A stretch of 64,000 nt of DNA from NCBI GenBank assembly GCA_958451615.1, contig CAUDQR010000013.1, positions 1-64,000 of the forward strand, read 5' to 3'. The position numbers were made by a program, and so were the translations under genes. This stretch comes from an uncultured Collinsella sp. (GTDB lineage: Bacteria; Actinomycetota; Coriobacteriia; Coriobacteriales; Coriobacteriaceae). Shown piece by piece: positions 18,192-27,443 of the stretch (position 1 is its first letter; each line of letters opens with the position of its first letter). Under the pieces are notes generated by a model. The model saw only the letters and a list, made by a program, of their open reading frames with translations. It did not search any database and was not told the origin of the DNA.

Positions 18192-19598
18192 ATGCCTCTT
18201 GCTGATGTCTTTAGCCTGCTCGTTTTGGGTCAGGGCAAATCCGGTCTCGATGTCGCCCGCTGGGCGCTGGCACATCCAGAGCGCGTAAGCGCCGTTACCG
18301 TGTATGGCGGCGGCACCTCTGAGCCCAATGACGCCACGCGTGCGCTCGAGGCTGCTGGTGCGTCGTTTGTCTATGGGACCGAACAGGTCGAGGGCGCCTA
18401 TGACGTATGCGTGACGTGCCCGGGCATCTCGGAGTTCTCGGGCTTCTTTAAGGCCGGGCGCGAGCATGCCGCCCAGATTATGGGTGAGCCCGAGTTTGCC
18501 TATCGCCTGTCGCCCGATAACTGGATTGCCATCACGGGCACCAACGGCAAGACGACCACCACGTCGCTGACTGATTATCTGCTCAAGGCTGCCGGCGAGG
18601 CCAGCGTAGCTGTCGGCAACATCGGCGAGCCGCCGGTCAACGAGATTGACGGCCGAGCCCACAACGAGTGGTTTGTGGCTGAGCTCTCGAGCTATCAGAT
18701 TGCTACGACCACCGAGCTCCACCCTCGTGTGGCTGTGCTGCTCAACATCACTCCCGACCACTTGGGCTGGCATAAGAGCCATAAGAACTATGCGCTTGCC
18801 AAGATCAAGCTGTTTGACAATATGGTCGATGACGATCTGGTGGTTGTCGACGTCGAAGACGCCGGCATTCACGAGTTCGATGAGTACATCTATACGCCGG
18901 GTCGCCGCATCTGCAAGGTCGCTTTTGACGAGCCCGAGGGTGCAGACGCCGCCTTTGTGCGCGACGGCAAAATGGTCGTGCGCCTGAAGGGCGTCGAGAC
19001 TCAGCTTGTCGCCACGTCCGAGCTCAAGATCTCGGGCCATCACAATGTCATCAATGCCTTATGTGCCGCCACGGCTGCTCTGGCCGTCGGTGCCGATGTC
19101 GATGGTGTCCGCCGCGGTCTGGCCTCGTTCCAGCCGCTCGAGCATCGCGTGGAGCCGTGCGGCGAGATTGACGGTGTGCGCTACGTCAACGATTCCAAGG
19201 CGACCAACACCGATGCGGTCGAGAAGGCACTGACAGCATTTCCCGATGACGACGTGATCTTGCTGCTCGGCGGCCACGATAAGGGCACGCCGCTCACGGA
19301 CTTCGCGCGCGTTGTTATGGATAACGTGCGCTCGGTCGTCTGCTTTGGCGATGCGCGCGAGCGCTTCACCGCCGCTATGGACGAGGCCGATGTTGATGGC
19401 GATGTGGATATCGCCCAGGCGGATGACCTACGCGATGCCGTGGACGTTGCCCGTTCGCTATCGAGCCGTGGCGACGTGATCTTACTTTCTCCTGCCTGCT
19501 CTTCGTTCGATGAGTTCTCGGGCTATGAGGAGCGCGGCCGCGTGTTTAAGGACTATGTGGCCCAGCTCGCCGCTGCAGCGAAATCGCAAATGGAATAG
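18192..19598 (+). CDS. murD: UDP-N-acetylmuramoylalanine--D-glutamate ligase
   Basis: A 468-residue cytoplasmic Mur ligase. The ATP loop is ITGTNGKTTTTSL, with the central ELSSYQ and NITPDHLGWH motifs and, in the third domain, VNDSKATNTDA characteristic of MurD. The N-terminal Rossmann domain opens with LVLGQGKSGLDVA. It lies 9 bases after mraY. Confidence 0.95.
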   Translation: MPLADVFSLLVLGQGKSGLDVARWALAHPERVSAVTVYGGGTSEPNDATRALEAAGASFVYGTEQVEGAYDVCVTCPGISEFSGFFKAGREHAAQIMGEPEFAYRLSPDNWIAITGTNGKTTTTSLTDYLLKAAGEASVAVGNIGEPPVNEIDGRAHNEWFVAELSSYQIATTTELHPRVAVLLNITPDHLGWHKSHKNYALAKIKLFDNMVDDDLVVVDVEDAGIHEFDEYIYTPGRRICKVAFDEPEGADAAFVRDGKMVVRLKGVETQLVATSELKISGHHNVINALCAATAALAVGADVDGVRRGLASFQPLEHRVEPCGEIDGVRYVNDSKATNTDAVEKALTAFPDDDVILLLGGHDKGTPLTDFARVVMDNVRSVVCFGDARERFTAAMDEADVDGDVDIAQADDLRDAVDVARSLSSRGDVILLSPACSSFDEFSGYEERGRVFKDYVAQLAAAAKSQME

Positions 19599-19607
19599 GG
19601 GTTGCCG

Positions 19608-21128
19608 GTGAGAGAGGAGAGCCCCCGACAAGGTATGAGGAGGCCCGACTCGGACCGTGCTTCCTCGCGGCGTAGCACACCGCGTTCCGGTCGCGGCGGG
19701 CGGTCGTTTAGCGAACGCTATATTGCCGGCGTTCCCGCCCGCATCATGCGCCCCCGTCTGATATTCATGGCCTGTCTGTTTATCTTGGTGTGTTTTGGCC
19801 TGCTGATGGTGTACTCGGCGTCTTCGGTCGAGGCGCTGCACGAGAATGGCTCAGCGACGTTTTTTCTGGGTCGACAGGCTGCGTTTGCCGTGGTCGGTGT
19901 TCTGGCGCTGATTGCCATCGTGCGCGTTTTGCCGGACAGCTGGTTTGGGGAGGATGTGCTCAGGATCTTCCTCATAGGCATGATTGGGCTACTGTTTCTG
20001 GTGTTCTTGGTGGGCAGCGGCAGCCGTGGTGCCACGCGCTGGCTCAACATCGCCGGCATTCAGTTCCAGCCTTCCGAGTTTTTAAAGCCATTTGCCATTG
20101 CGTATTCGGCCATCATACTCGACCGCTTCTTTTCGCCCGGTGGCAACATCAACGAATTCCTTCGCAAGATGGGCATCTACCTGGGCATTTCGCTCTTTCT
20201 GATCTTTATCCAGCCCGATTTCGGTACCGTCCTGATCATCCTGTTGACCCTCATGTGCATGGCGTTGTTTGCGGGTCTCGACCCCAGATTAATCATCGGC
20301 GTGCTAATCTTCGGCATTCTCGTGATCGTGATTGCGCTTGTCGCAGAGCCATACCGTATGGTGCGTATTCAGGTTGCCTTGAACCCTTGGGCCGACGAGT
20401 ATGGTGACGGCTATCAGGCCACGCTTGCCATCATGGCCTTTGCCTCGGGCGGTCTGTTCGGCCGTGGCATCGGCAACTCAACCATGAAGTACTCGTATCT
20501 GCCCGAGGCGCACAATGACTACATCCTGGCCATCATTGGCGAGGAAGTCGGTTTTGTCGGAACCGTCCTGTTCTTCTTGGTGTTTGCGATGCTGATCTAC
20601 TCGGCGTTTCGCATTGCCGAGCAGGCGACCGATCGTCGGGGCGCGCTCATGGCGTCTGGCTCCGCGGTCATTCTCGCGGTGCAGTTTTTGATCAATGCGC
20701 TGGGCATCCTCAACGTGTTTCCCATGACGGGCAAACCGTTGCCGTTTATTAGCTACGGCGGTTCGTCGATTATTGTGTCGCTTATGCTTGCCGGTCTGAT
20801 CCTGCGCGTTTCGTACGAGAGCGCCCGTCGCGATGAGTACGACCGTCGCCGCGAGAGCTTTGCCGTTATGGATGAGAGTACCGCCGGCGTGCCCCACGTA
20901 CGCGGCGAGCGATCTTCGCGTAACGGCTTTACCGTTCTGGATGGCTCTGCGACCGAGCCGGCAGCCCGTTCGCGTCAGCGAACGGCGCCGCAAGGTCGTC
21001 CGCAGCGCCCCAGCCCTCGCAGCGCGGGCGGCGGATATAATCGAATCGATTTGAACTCGGACCCGTCGGCGCGTTTGCGCACCGACGACCAGGGACCGCG
21101 TGTACGAAGGGACTACCATGACCGATAA
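19608..21128 (+). CDS. ftsW: SEDS glycosyltransferase FtsW
   Basis: A protein of about 506 residues that polymerises septal glycan with the class B PBP. A basic, disordered N-terminal tail (about 40 residues) precedes ten hydrophobic segments (about residues 45-400) with SRGATRWLNIAGIQFQPSE-type loop 4 residues and the C-terminal FPMTGKPLPFISYGGSS. A roughly 90-residue cytoplasmic tail follows, rich in Arg, Ser and Pro, with two copies of a (S/G)F(A/T)V(M/L)D(E/G)S motif. GTG 19608 with AGGGG 6 bases upstream is preferred; TTG 19602 is too close to that site. The end overlaps murG by 11 bases. Confidence 0.9.
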   Translation: MREESPRQGMRRPDSDRASSRRSTPRSGRGGRSFSERYIAGVPARIMRPRLIFMACLFILVCFGLLMVYSASSVEALHENGSATFFLGRQAAFAVVGVLALIAIVRVLPDSWFGEDVLRIFLIGMIGLLFLVFLVGSGSRGATRWLNIAGIQFQPSEFLKPFAIAYSAIILDRFFSPGGNINEFLRKMGIYLGISLFLIFIQPDFGTVLIILLTLMCMALFAGLDPRLIIGVLIFGILVIVIALVAEPYRMVRIQVALNPWADEYGDGYQATLAIMAFASGGLFGRGIGNSTMKYSYLPEAHNDYILAIIGEEVGFVGTVLFFLVFAMLIYSAFRIAEQATDRRGALMASGSAVILAVQFLINALGILNVFPMTGKPLPFISYGGSSIIVSLMLAGLILRVSYESARRDEYDRRRESFAVMDESTAGVPHVRGERSSRNGFTVLDGSATEPAARSRQRTAPQGRPQRPSPRSAGGGYNRIDLNSDPSARLRTDDQGPRVRRDYHDR

Positions 21129-22233
21129 GATGACCGTTGCTATTGCAGCCGGCGGCACGGCAGGGCACATCAACCCCGCGCTCGCTTTGGCCGAGGAGCT
21201 GCATGACCGTGGCCACCACGTTGTGTTCGTGGGCCAGTCGCGCAAGCTCGAGGGTCGTCTGGTCCCCGAGGCTGGGTTTGATTTTGTGCCCATTACGGTC
21301 ACGGGCTTCGACCGCTCCCGTCCCTGGACGGCGCTGACCTCGCTGTGGCGTGTCAACAAGGCCAAGCGTGCGCTCGCCAGTCATTTCTCAAAGGTCGGCA
21401 AGCCCGATGCTGCCATCGGTTTTGGTGCCTATGTCGAGGTTCCGCTGCTGGGGTGGTGCAAGGGCGCAGGCGTTCCGTATCTGCTACATGAGCAGAACTC
21501 TGTTCCGGGCCTGGCCAACAAGATGATGAACTCCCACGCCGCTCGCGTGTGCATCTCGGTGCCGGCAGCGCGTTCGGTCTTTGAGCGCGAAGGTGACCCT
21601 GACCACGTGCTCATGACCGGCAACCCCGTACGTCGCTCGGTGATCGAGGGCGATCGCGCTCGCGGCCGCAAGGCACTTGGCGTTCCCGAGGACGCTACGC
21701 TGCTGCTCGTCTTTGGCGGTTCACTTGGCGCCCAGCACCTCAACGAGCGCGTGGCTTCGCTCAAAAACGAGCTGCTTTCGCGCAAGAACCTCTATGTGTT
21801 GCATTCGACGGGTGCCGACGGCTTTGAGGAGACCGAGCGCGCTTTGGCGCTGACGCCCGAGGAGGCGAAGCGTTACCGCGTCCAGCCTTACATCGACAAC
21901 ATGGGCGACATGCTGGCTGCTGCCGATTTGGTGCTATCGCGTTCGGGCGCATCGAGCGTGGCCGAGATCGCTGCGCTCGCCGTGCCCTCGGTGCTCGTGC
22001 CGTACCCGCATGCGACGGCCGACCACCAAACCACCAATGCCCGTTATCTGGTCGACGCCGGGGCCGGCGTGCTCTGTGCCGATGCCGATATCGACGGTTC
22101 TGCCTTTGCCGATGAGCTGCTGCACCTGGTCGATGACGCGGCGGCACGCGACGCCATGCGTCAGGCGGCGCGTGGTCTGGCTCAGGATAGGGCCGCCGCT
22201 CTTCTGGCGGATGCGGTAGAGGGTTTGCGTTAG
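21118..22233 (+). CDS. murG: UDP-GlcNAc:lipid I N-acetylglucosaminyltransferase
   Basis: A 371-residue GT-B glycosyltransferase at the inner face of the membrane that makes lipid II. It carries the glycine loop AAGGTAGHINPALALAEEL, the HEQNSVPGLANK loop and GGSLGAQHLN, plus the C-domain SRSGASSVAEIAALAVPSVLVPYP. ATG 21118 follows GAAGGGA and overlaps the end of ftsW, so translation is likely coupled. Confidence 0.96.
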   Translation: MTDKMTVAIAAGGTAGHINPALALAEELHDRGHHVVFVGQSRKLEGRLVPEAGFDFVPITVTGFDRSRPWTALTSLWRVNKAKRALASHFSKVGKPDAAIGFGAYVEVPLLGWCKGAGVPYLLHEQNSVPGLANKMMNSHAARVCISVPAARSVFEREGDPDHVLMTGNPVRRSVIEGDRARGRKALGVPEDATLLLVFGGSLGAQHLNERVASLKNELLSRKNLYVLHSTGADGFEETERALALTPEEAKRYRVQPYIDNMGDMLAAADLVLSRSGASSVAEIAALAVPSVLVPYPHATADHQTTNARYLVDAGAGVLCADADIDGSAFADELLHLVDDAAARDAMRQAARGLAQDRAAALLADAVEGLR

Positions 22234-22330
22234 TTAGACGGGATATCGTCGGTCGCCCTCGCGCTGATGCGGTAGGTGCGGTACAGTTAACGGGTTACAG
22301 GCAGTGTTTACGCAAGGAGTACACGAGCAC

Positions 22331-23749
22331 ATGGCTGATTCCCAGACTGCAACCTCCGCGCCCGAGTTTAAGAGCGCCCACTTTATCGGTATCGGCGGCG
22401 CCGGCATGAGCGGCATCGCCCTCGTTCTGCACGAGCGCGGTTATGCCGTTACCGGCTCCGACCTTAAGACGTCACGTTATATCCGCCAGCTTACCCGCGC
22501 TGGTGTGAAGGTGCATGTGGGCCATGAGGCCGCCACGATCGACGAGGTCAAGCCCGACGTGGTTGTTGTGTCCACCGCTATTCCGGAGTCCAACCCTGAA
22601 CTCGTGCGCGCTCGCGAGCTGGGTATTCCCGTGTGGCCCCGTGCCAAGATGCTCTCTGCTTTGGGCCACGGCTACACCACCGTCGCTGTTGCCGGCACGC
22701 ATGGCAAGACCACCACGTCTTCGATGTGCGCCACCATGCTCGACCGCATGGGTCTGGATCCGAGCTTCTTGATCGGCGGCATCGTCGAGGGCTATGACAC
22801 GAACGGCAAGAACGGCTCGGGCGACTACTTTGTCGCCGAGGCCGACGAGTCCGACAGCTCCTTCCTGTTCCTGAACCCCAACGTGGTCATTGTGACCAAC
22901 GTCGAGGCCGACCACCTCGATCACTACTCGGGTATCGAGGAGATCGAGGCAACTTTCGCCAAATTCATGAGCCTGGTGGGCGAGGACGGCACCGTCATCG
23001 TCTGCGGTGAGGATCCGCATCTGGTCGAGCTCGCCAAGTCGACGGGCCGTCACGTGCTTTCCTACGGCTTTGCCGAGAGCAACGACATCGTCTGCGTGCA
23101 CCCGGATGTCAAGGGCATCCAGAGTGACTTTATCGTTCGCTTTGAGGACGGCACTGAGCACGCTGTGGAGATCAAGAGCAATCCCGGTCGCCACAACATG
23201 CTCAACGCCACGGCGGTGCTCACCGTCGCCCATGTCCTGGGCCTTGACATCGACGCCGCCGCCAAGGCGCTCTCGAGCTTTGAGGGCGTCCGCCGTCGCT
23301 TTACCCACGTGGGCGATATCGATGGCATCACCGTGGTCGATGATTACGGCCATCATCCCACCGAGATCAAGGCGACGCTTGCTGCCGCTTCGTCGCTGGG
23401 CTACAAGCACGTCGACGTCGTGTTCCAGCCGCACCGCTATTCGCGCCTGCAGGCCCTGTGCGACGACTTTGCCGATGCATTTGCCAATGCCGATAAACTG
23501 CTGCTGATCGATGTGTTCTCGGCTGGCGAGATGCCCATTCCGGGTGTCACCTCTAAGATGCTCGCCGATACCGTGCGCGCCAAGCATCCTGGCAAGGAGG
23601 TCGTGTACTGCTCCAGCCGTCTTGAGCTCAATCAGGAGCTCGAGCAGATGGTGGGCGAGGGCGACCTGCTGCTCACCATGGGTGCCGGCGACGTTACGAC
23701 TGTCGGTCCCGAGTTCATTGAGTATCTGACTGCCAAGAAAGACGCTTAA
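22331..23749 (+). CDS. murC: UDP-N-acetylmuramate--L-alanine ligase
   Basis: A 472-residue Mur ligase adding the first L-Ala to UDP-MurNAc. It shows the N-terminal FIGIGGAGMSGIA, the ATP loop AVAGTHGKTTTSSM, EADESDSSFL, VTNVEADHLDHY and DDYGHHPTEI, the latter characteristic of MurC. ATG 22331 lies 11 bases after AAGGAG; the frame opens earlier at a GTG (22304) without a site. It is followed 5 bases later by murB. Confidence 0.95.
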   Translation: MADSQTATSAPEFKSAHFIGIGGAGMSGIALVLHERGYAVTGSDLKTSRYIRQLTRAGVKVHVGHEAATIDEVKPDVVVVSTAIPESNPELVRARELGIPVWPRAKMLSALGHGYTTVAVAGTHGKTTTSSMCATMLDRMGLDPSFLIGGIVEGYDTNGKNGSGDYFVAEADESDSSFLFLNPNVVIVTNVEADHLDHYSGIEEIEATFAKFMSLVGEDGTVIVCGEDPHLVELAKSTGRHVLSYGFAESNDIVCVHPDVKGIQSDFIVRFEDGTEHAVEIKSNPGRHNMLNATAVLTVAHVLGLDIDAAAKALSSFEGVRRRFTHVGDIDGITVVDDYGHHPTEIKATLAAASSLGYKHVDVVFQPHRYSRLQALCDDFADAFANADKLLLIDVFSAGEMPIPGVTSKMLADTVRAKHPGKEVVYCSSRLELNQELEQMVGEGDLLLTMGAGDVTTVGPEFIEYLTAKKDA

Positions 23750-23754
23750 GTCTA

Positions 23755-24666
23755 ATGGGTCTGTTTAACGCCGTCATGGCGCTCTCGGGCATGATCGACA
23801 CGGATGTGATCGAGGACGAGCGCCTTGCGCGTCATACGAGCTATCGTATCGGCGGCAAGGCCGACCTCTTTGTGACGTGCCATAGCTATCATGCCCTCCG
23901 CCGCGCCGTGGCGGTGCTCGATCGCGAGCAGGTGCCGTGGGTCATCATCGGCAAGGGCTCCAATCTGCTGGTTGCCGATGGCGGTTATCGCGGTGCCGTC
24001 ATTTCGCTCGGACGTGAGTTTCAGCGCACGGTTGTTGCCGATGACGGTTGTACGCTGACGGTCGGTGCGGGCGTGATGTTTGCGCGCCTGGTCAACGATG
24101 CCCTGTCGCGTAGCCTCTCGGGCCTTGAGTTTGCCGTTGGCATTCCTGGTTCGGTCGGCGGTGCGATATCTATGAATGCCGGCACACGGACCGAGTGGAT
24201 TGGCTCGCTGGTTGAGGATGTCGTAACGTTTGACCCGGCATCCGGTATCAAGCATTATGCGGGGTCCGAGATCACTTGGGGCTACCGCGAATGTAGCCTT
24301 CCCCGCAATGAGATCATCCTCGAGTGCGTGTTCAAGCTTAAACCGGCGCCCAAGGCCGACATTCGCGAGCGCATGGAGCGGTACCTTACAAGGCGCAAGC
24401 GTACGCAGCCCATGGGTCGCGCATCCTGCGGGTCTGTCTTTCGCAACCCGCCCGATGCGAGTGTGGGCAAGCTTATCGAGGATTGTGGATTAAAGGGTTT
24501 TTCAATTGGCGGCGCGGAAGTTTCGCCCGTTCACGCTAATTTTATCGTTAATAACGGAACTGCCTCGGCCGATGACGTTGCCGCGGTTATCAGACATGTG
24601 CACGGAAAGGTGAGGGAGGCGTATGGCATCGAGCTCAGACCGGAAGTTAAATTCCTCGGCTTCTAG
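23755..24666 (+). CDS. murB: UDP-N-acetylenolpyruvoylglucosamine reductase
   Basis: A 303-residue FAD enzyme reducing UDP-GlcNAc-enolpyruvate to UDP-MurNAc. Family marks: HTSYRIGGKADLF, IGKGSNLLVADGGYRGAVI for FAD, GIPGSVGGAISMNAG, WGYRECSLPRNEIIL, and the proton-donor region RASCGSVFRNP. Domain 3 residues around KGFSIGGAEVSPVHANFIVN are complete. No clear ribosome site precedes ATG 23755, so it may depend on translation of murC. Its last 44 bases overlap ftsQ. Confidence 0.95.
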   Translation: MGLFNAVMALSGMIDTDVIEDERLARHTSYRIGGKADLFVTCHSYHALRRAVAVLDREQVPWVIIGKGSNLLVADGGYRGAVISLGREFQRTVVADDGCTLTVGAGVMFARLVNDALSRSLSGLEFAVGIPGSVGGAISMNAGTRTEWIGSLVEDVVTFDPASGIKHYAGSEITWGYRECSLPRNEIILECVFKLKPAPKADIRERMERYLTRRKRTQPMGRASCGSVFRNPPDASVGKLIEDCGLKGFSIGGAEVSPVHANFIVNNGTASADDVAAVIRHVHGKVREAYGIELRPEVKFLGF

Positions 24667-25879
24667 AGCATCGAAACCCACCTTCCGCCGCGCCGGAGGG
24701 CGTTCCGGCGCGCCTGCCAAACCTCAACGCAATACCGTCGCGCACTCTAAGTCTGTCGGGCATGCTCGACAGACCAGTCGTCCGGTCGTCGGCTCGCAGC
24801 TCGGTAATCGTCCAGCCGCAAAAAAGTCCTCGCGTCCCTCGGTGACGTCAAAGCCTGTTATGGGCGCCAAGCCTGCCCGTCCCATGGCAGCTCCCAAGCC
24901 CTCGACGGGAACTAAAGCGGCGCGTCCAGGTCGCACGCTGGGCGCATCGAAACCGCGCTCGCTGACATCGGTGCCGGCTACCGCCAAGAAGCCTTCGAGT
25001 AAAAAAGGTTTCAACCCGTTATCTTCACTTGGAGCGATGGCAAATAAAACATCAGACGCCGCTTCTGTCGTTACAGGCAAAGGCAAAATCGTGGGCGGTG
25101 TTCTGGCCGTCTTGGCCGTGCTCGTCGTCGTTGCCATCGTGGTGATCAACTCTGGATTGTTTACTGCCACTGATATTCAGATTCAAGGCAGCGAGCATGT
25201 GACGAAGCACGATGCTATCCAGCTGATCGATTTGCCCGAGGGAACGTCGCTTTTTAACGTCGATCCCGACCAGATTACCGAGGACCTCAAGCAGAACCCG
25301 TGGGTCTCGGGCGTGGATGTCCAGCGTCAGTTCCCGCATACGCTCATCATTACGCCGATGGAGCGTAAGGTCATCGCAATTGCCTATATCAGCTCCGATG
25401 ACCTTGCCTGGGCCATTGGGGATGATGACACCTGGATCGCCCCACTGTCGACGTCGGTCGAAGTGGACGACCAGGGCAACGTCATCACGACAGGGCAGGG
25501 TTCAAATACCTTGACCGGAATCGATGCCGCGCTGGCGCTCGCTAAGCATTATGGCGCGGTGTTGTTGACTGATGTTTCGGCGGATGTCGCTCCGGTTTCC
25601 GGCCAGGCAGTGAGCTCCAAGGCCGTTAAGGCCGGCTTGGATTATGTGCGTGGTTTTTCGAGCGAGTTCTTGGGACAAGTCAAGGATATTTCTACGCCTT
25701 CGGTCGAAGCCATCTCTGCAAACCTCAATAACGGCATTGAGGTGTCGCTGGGCGATTCGAACGATATCGCCAAGAAGGAACGCGTAGTCACCAAGTTGCT
25801 TTCGCAGGTAGAGGGCGTAACGTATATCAATGTGCGCTCTCCGGGCAACTACACATTTAGGAATGCTCCGACCTCGTAG
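24623..25879 (+). CDS. ftsQ: FtsQ/DivIB-type cell division protein
   Basis: A 418-residue bitopic protein. The cytoplasmic part (about 150 residues) is strongly basic and repetitive, with recurring KP/ARP/SKP units. One transmembrane helix (VGGVLAVLAVLVVVAIVVIN) precedes the POTRA domain (ATDIQIQGSEHVTKHDAIQL ... NPWVSGVDVQRQFPHTLIITPMERK) and the FtsQ/DivIB beta domain. It recruits and regulates the septal synthases. ATG 24623 with GGGAGG 4 bases upstream lies inside the end of murB. The basic tail is long for the family. Confidence 0.88.
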   Translation: MASSSDRKLNSSASRASKPTFRRAGGRSGAPAKPQRNTVAHSKSVGHARQTSRPVVGSQLGNRPAAKKSSRPSVTSKPVMGAKPARPMAAPKPSTGTKAARPGRTLGASKPRSLTSVPATAKKPSSKKGFNPLSSLGAMANKTSDAASVVTGKGKIVGGVLAVLAVLVVVAIVVINSGLFTATDIQIQGSEHVTKHDAIQLIDLPEGTSLFNVDPDQITEDLKQNPWVSGVDVQRQFPHTLIITPMERKVIAIAYISSDDLAWAIGDDDTWIAPLSTSVEVDDQGNVITTGQGSNTLTGIDAALALAKHYGAVLLTDVSADVAPVSGQAVSSKAVKAGLDYVRGFSSEFLGQVKDISTPSVEAISANLNNGIEVSLGDSNDIAKKERVVTKLLSQVEGVTYINVRSPGNYTFRNAPTS

Positions 25880-26009
25880 CGCTGGTTGATGCTTTGTTGA
25901 GGGGCCTTACCACGCCGTTTATCTGGTTTGTTTGGTTTTCACGGTCAATTATTTGACTGATACGTTCATAATGTGCAAACATAATACGGTTTACCTTTGC
26001 ATTTACTTT

Positions 26010-26023
26010 CAACCTGAAGGTTA
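26010..26023. promoter_or_regulatory. Palindromic motif upstream of ftsZ shared with mraZ
   Basis: CAACCTGAAGGTTA contains the perfect palindrome AACCTGAAGGTT minus its two central bases, 56 bases before the ftsZ ATG. A near copy is at 11485-11498 before mraZ. The 199 bases between ftsQ and ftsZ are AT-rich and probably hold a separate ftsZ promoter; TTGACT at 25953 is a candidate -35 but no well-spaced -10 was found. Confidence 0.4.
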
Positions 26024-26078
26024 ATGTGCGCAGGGGTCGACCCATGCTATGGCTATAACCTTTGTTCGGAGGACCGAC

Positions 26079-27233
26079 ATGCACGAGACAGAGATCAACA
26101 ACTACCTTGCCGTCATTAAGGTGGTCGGCGTCGGCGGCGGCGGTACCAACGCGGTCAATCGAATGATCGAAGAGGGCATCCGCGGCGTCGAGTTTGTTGC
26201 CATCAACACCGATGCTCAGGCACTCGCGATCTCTGATGCCGATATCAAGGTGCACATCGGCACCGACCTTACCCGCGGCCTGGGCGCCGGCGCCAATCCC
26301 GAGGTTGGCCGCAAGGCTGCCGATGAGTCCCGCGACGACATTGCCGAGGCGCTTGCTGGCGCCGACATGGTGTTTATCACCTGCGGTGAGGGCGGTGGCA
26401 CCGGTACCGGCGCTGCTCCCATCGTTGCCGATATCGCGATGAACGAGGTCGGCGCACTGACCGTCGCCGTCGTGACCAAGCCCTTCACCTTCGAGGGCCG
26501 CAAGCGCAAGAAGAGCGCCGAGGAGGGCATCAAGACCCTCTCCGATTGCGTCGACACCATGATCGTCATCCCTAACGATAAGCTGCTCGACATCGCCGAG
26601 AAGAAGACCACCATGCTCGAGGCCTTCGCGATTGCCGATGGCGTCCTTTCCCAGGGCACCCAGGGCATCACCGACCTCATCACCGTCCCCGGTATCATCA
26701 ACCTGGACTTCGCCGATGTTAAGACCATCATGAAGCAGGCCGGTACCGCCATGATGGGTATCGGTACCTCTTCTGGGGATACTCGTGCCGTCGACGCTGC
26801 CCAGCAGGCCATCTCCAGCCCGCTGCTCGAGAGCTCCATCGATGGTGCCACGCGCGTTCTGCTCTCCATCGCCGGTTCCAAGGACCTGGGCATCCAGGAG
26901 ATCAGCGACGCCGCCGACGTTGTCGCCAACGCCGTCGACCCCGAGGCGAACATCATCTTCGGTACCGTTGTCGACGAGTCCCTGGGCGATCAGGTGCGTA
27001 TCACCGTCATCGCTACGGGCTTCTCCGATTCCAACGTCAACCGTCAGGACGAGCTCTTTGCTGCTCAGCAGTCTCAGAGCAAGGCCGCTGCCTCCGCTGA
27101 GCCGCAGCGCACCGCTCCGGCTGCCAGCCCGGCTCAGGCCGCTCCGACCCGCAACGTCGGTGGTACCGAGCTGCCCAACTTTGGCAACGACCAGTTCGAG
27201 CTTCCCGACTTCCTGAAGCGCGGCAGCTTCTAG
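26079..27233 (+). CDS. ftsZ: Cell division GTPase FtsZ
   Basis: A 384-residue tubulin homologue that forms the Z ring. The GTP-binding domain has [21 protein letters not shown], and the tubulin signature [10 protein letters not shown]. The T7 loop [11 protein letters not shown] is intact. After a short Ala/Pro/Gln-rich linker (about residues 325-362) comes the conserved tip [12 protein letters not shown], the likely SepF contact, since no FtsA is encoded in this region. ATG 26079 follows CGGAGG; the upstream in-frame ATG at 26049 is not used by this reasoning. Confidence 0.98.
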   Translation: MHETEINNYLAVIKVVGVGGGGTNAVNRMIEEGIRGVEFVAINTDAQALAISDADIKVHIGTDLTRGLGAGANPEVGRKAADESRDDIAEALAGADMVFITCGEGGGTGTGAAPIVADIAMNEVGALTVAVVTKPFTFEGRKRKKSAEEGIKTLSDCVDTMIVIPNDKLLDIAEKKTTMLEAFAIADGVLSQGTQGITDLITVPGIINLDFADVKTIMKQAGTAMMGIGTSSGDTRAVDAAQQAISSPLLESSIDGATRVLLSIAGSKDLGIQEISDAADVVANAVDPEANIIFGTVVDESLGDQVRITVIATGFSDSNVNRQDELFAAQQSQSKAAASAEPQRTAPAASPAQAAPTRNVGGTELPNFGNDQFELPDFLKRGSF

Positions 27234-27255
27234 TTCGTTTTTCTCAACGACCTGC

Positions 27256-27290
27256 ACGGGGTGTGTCCATTTGGATGCACCCCGTTTTGT
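27256..27290 (+). terminator. Rho-independent terminator after ftsZ
   Basis: ACGGGGTG pairs with CACCCCGT, with TCC/GGA pairing inside the loop, followed by TTTTG. Confidence 0.88.
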
Positions 27291-27322
27291 TTCTCGTTTG
27301 TAAACGAAAGCCTCCAATCTCC

Positions 27323-27340
27323 TTACGTTCCCTTTACGTT
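27323..27340 (+). promoter_or_regulatory. Pho-box-like direct repeats before pgeF-pst
   Basis: TTACGTT occurs at 27323-27329 and again at 27334-27340, an exact 11-bp period with 4-base spacers, the geometry of PhoB/PhoP boxes. TATCCT at 27360-27365 would be the -10, placing the second repeat over the -35. No phoR/phoB gene is in the window. Confidence 0.5.
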
Positions 27341-27443
27341 TGGTCCCTACCGCTGCGGGTATCCTTTTAAGGAAGTATGACAGCCGTATAAACGCGGACT
27401 GCGCGGCGACGCCGCGGTACTTGTGTTATTAGGAGGCTTTAGT

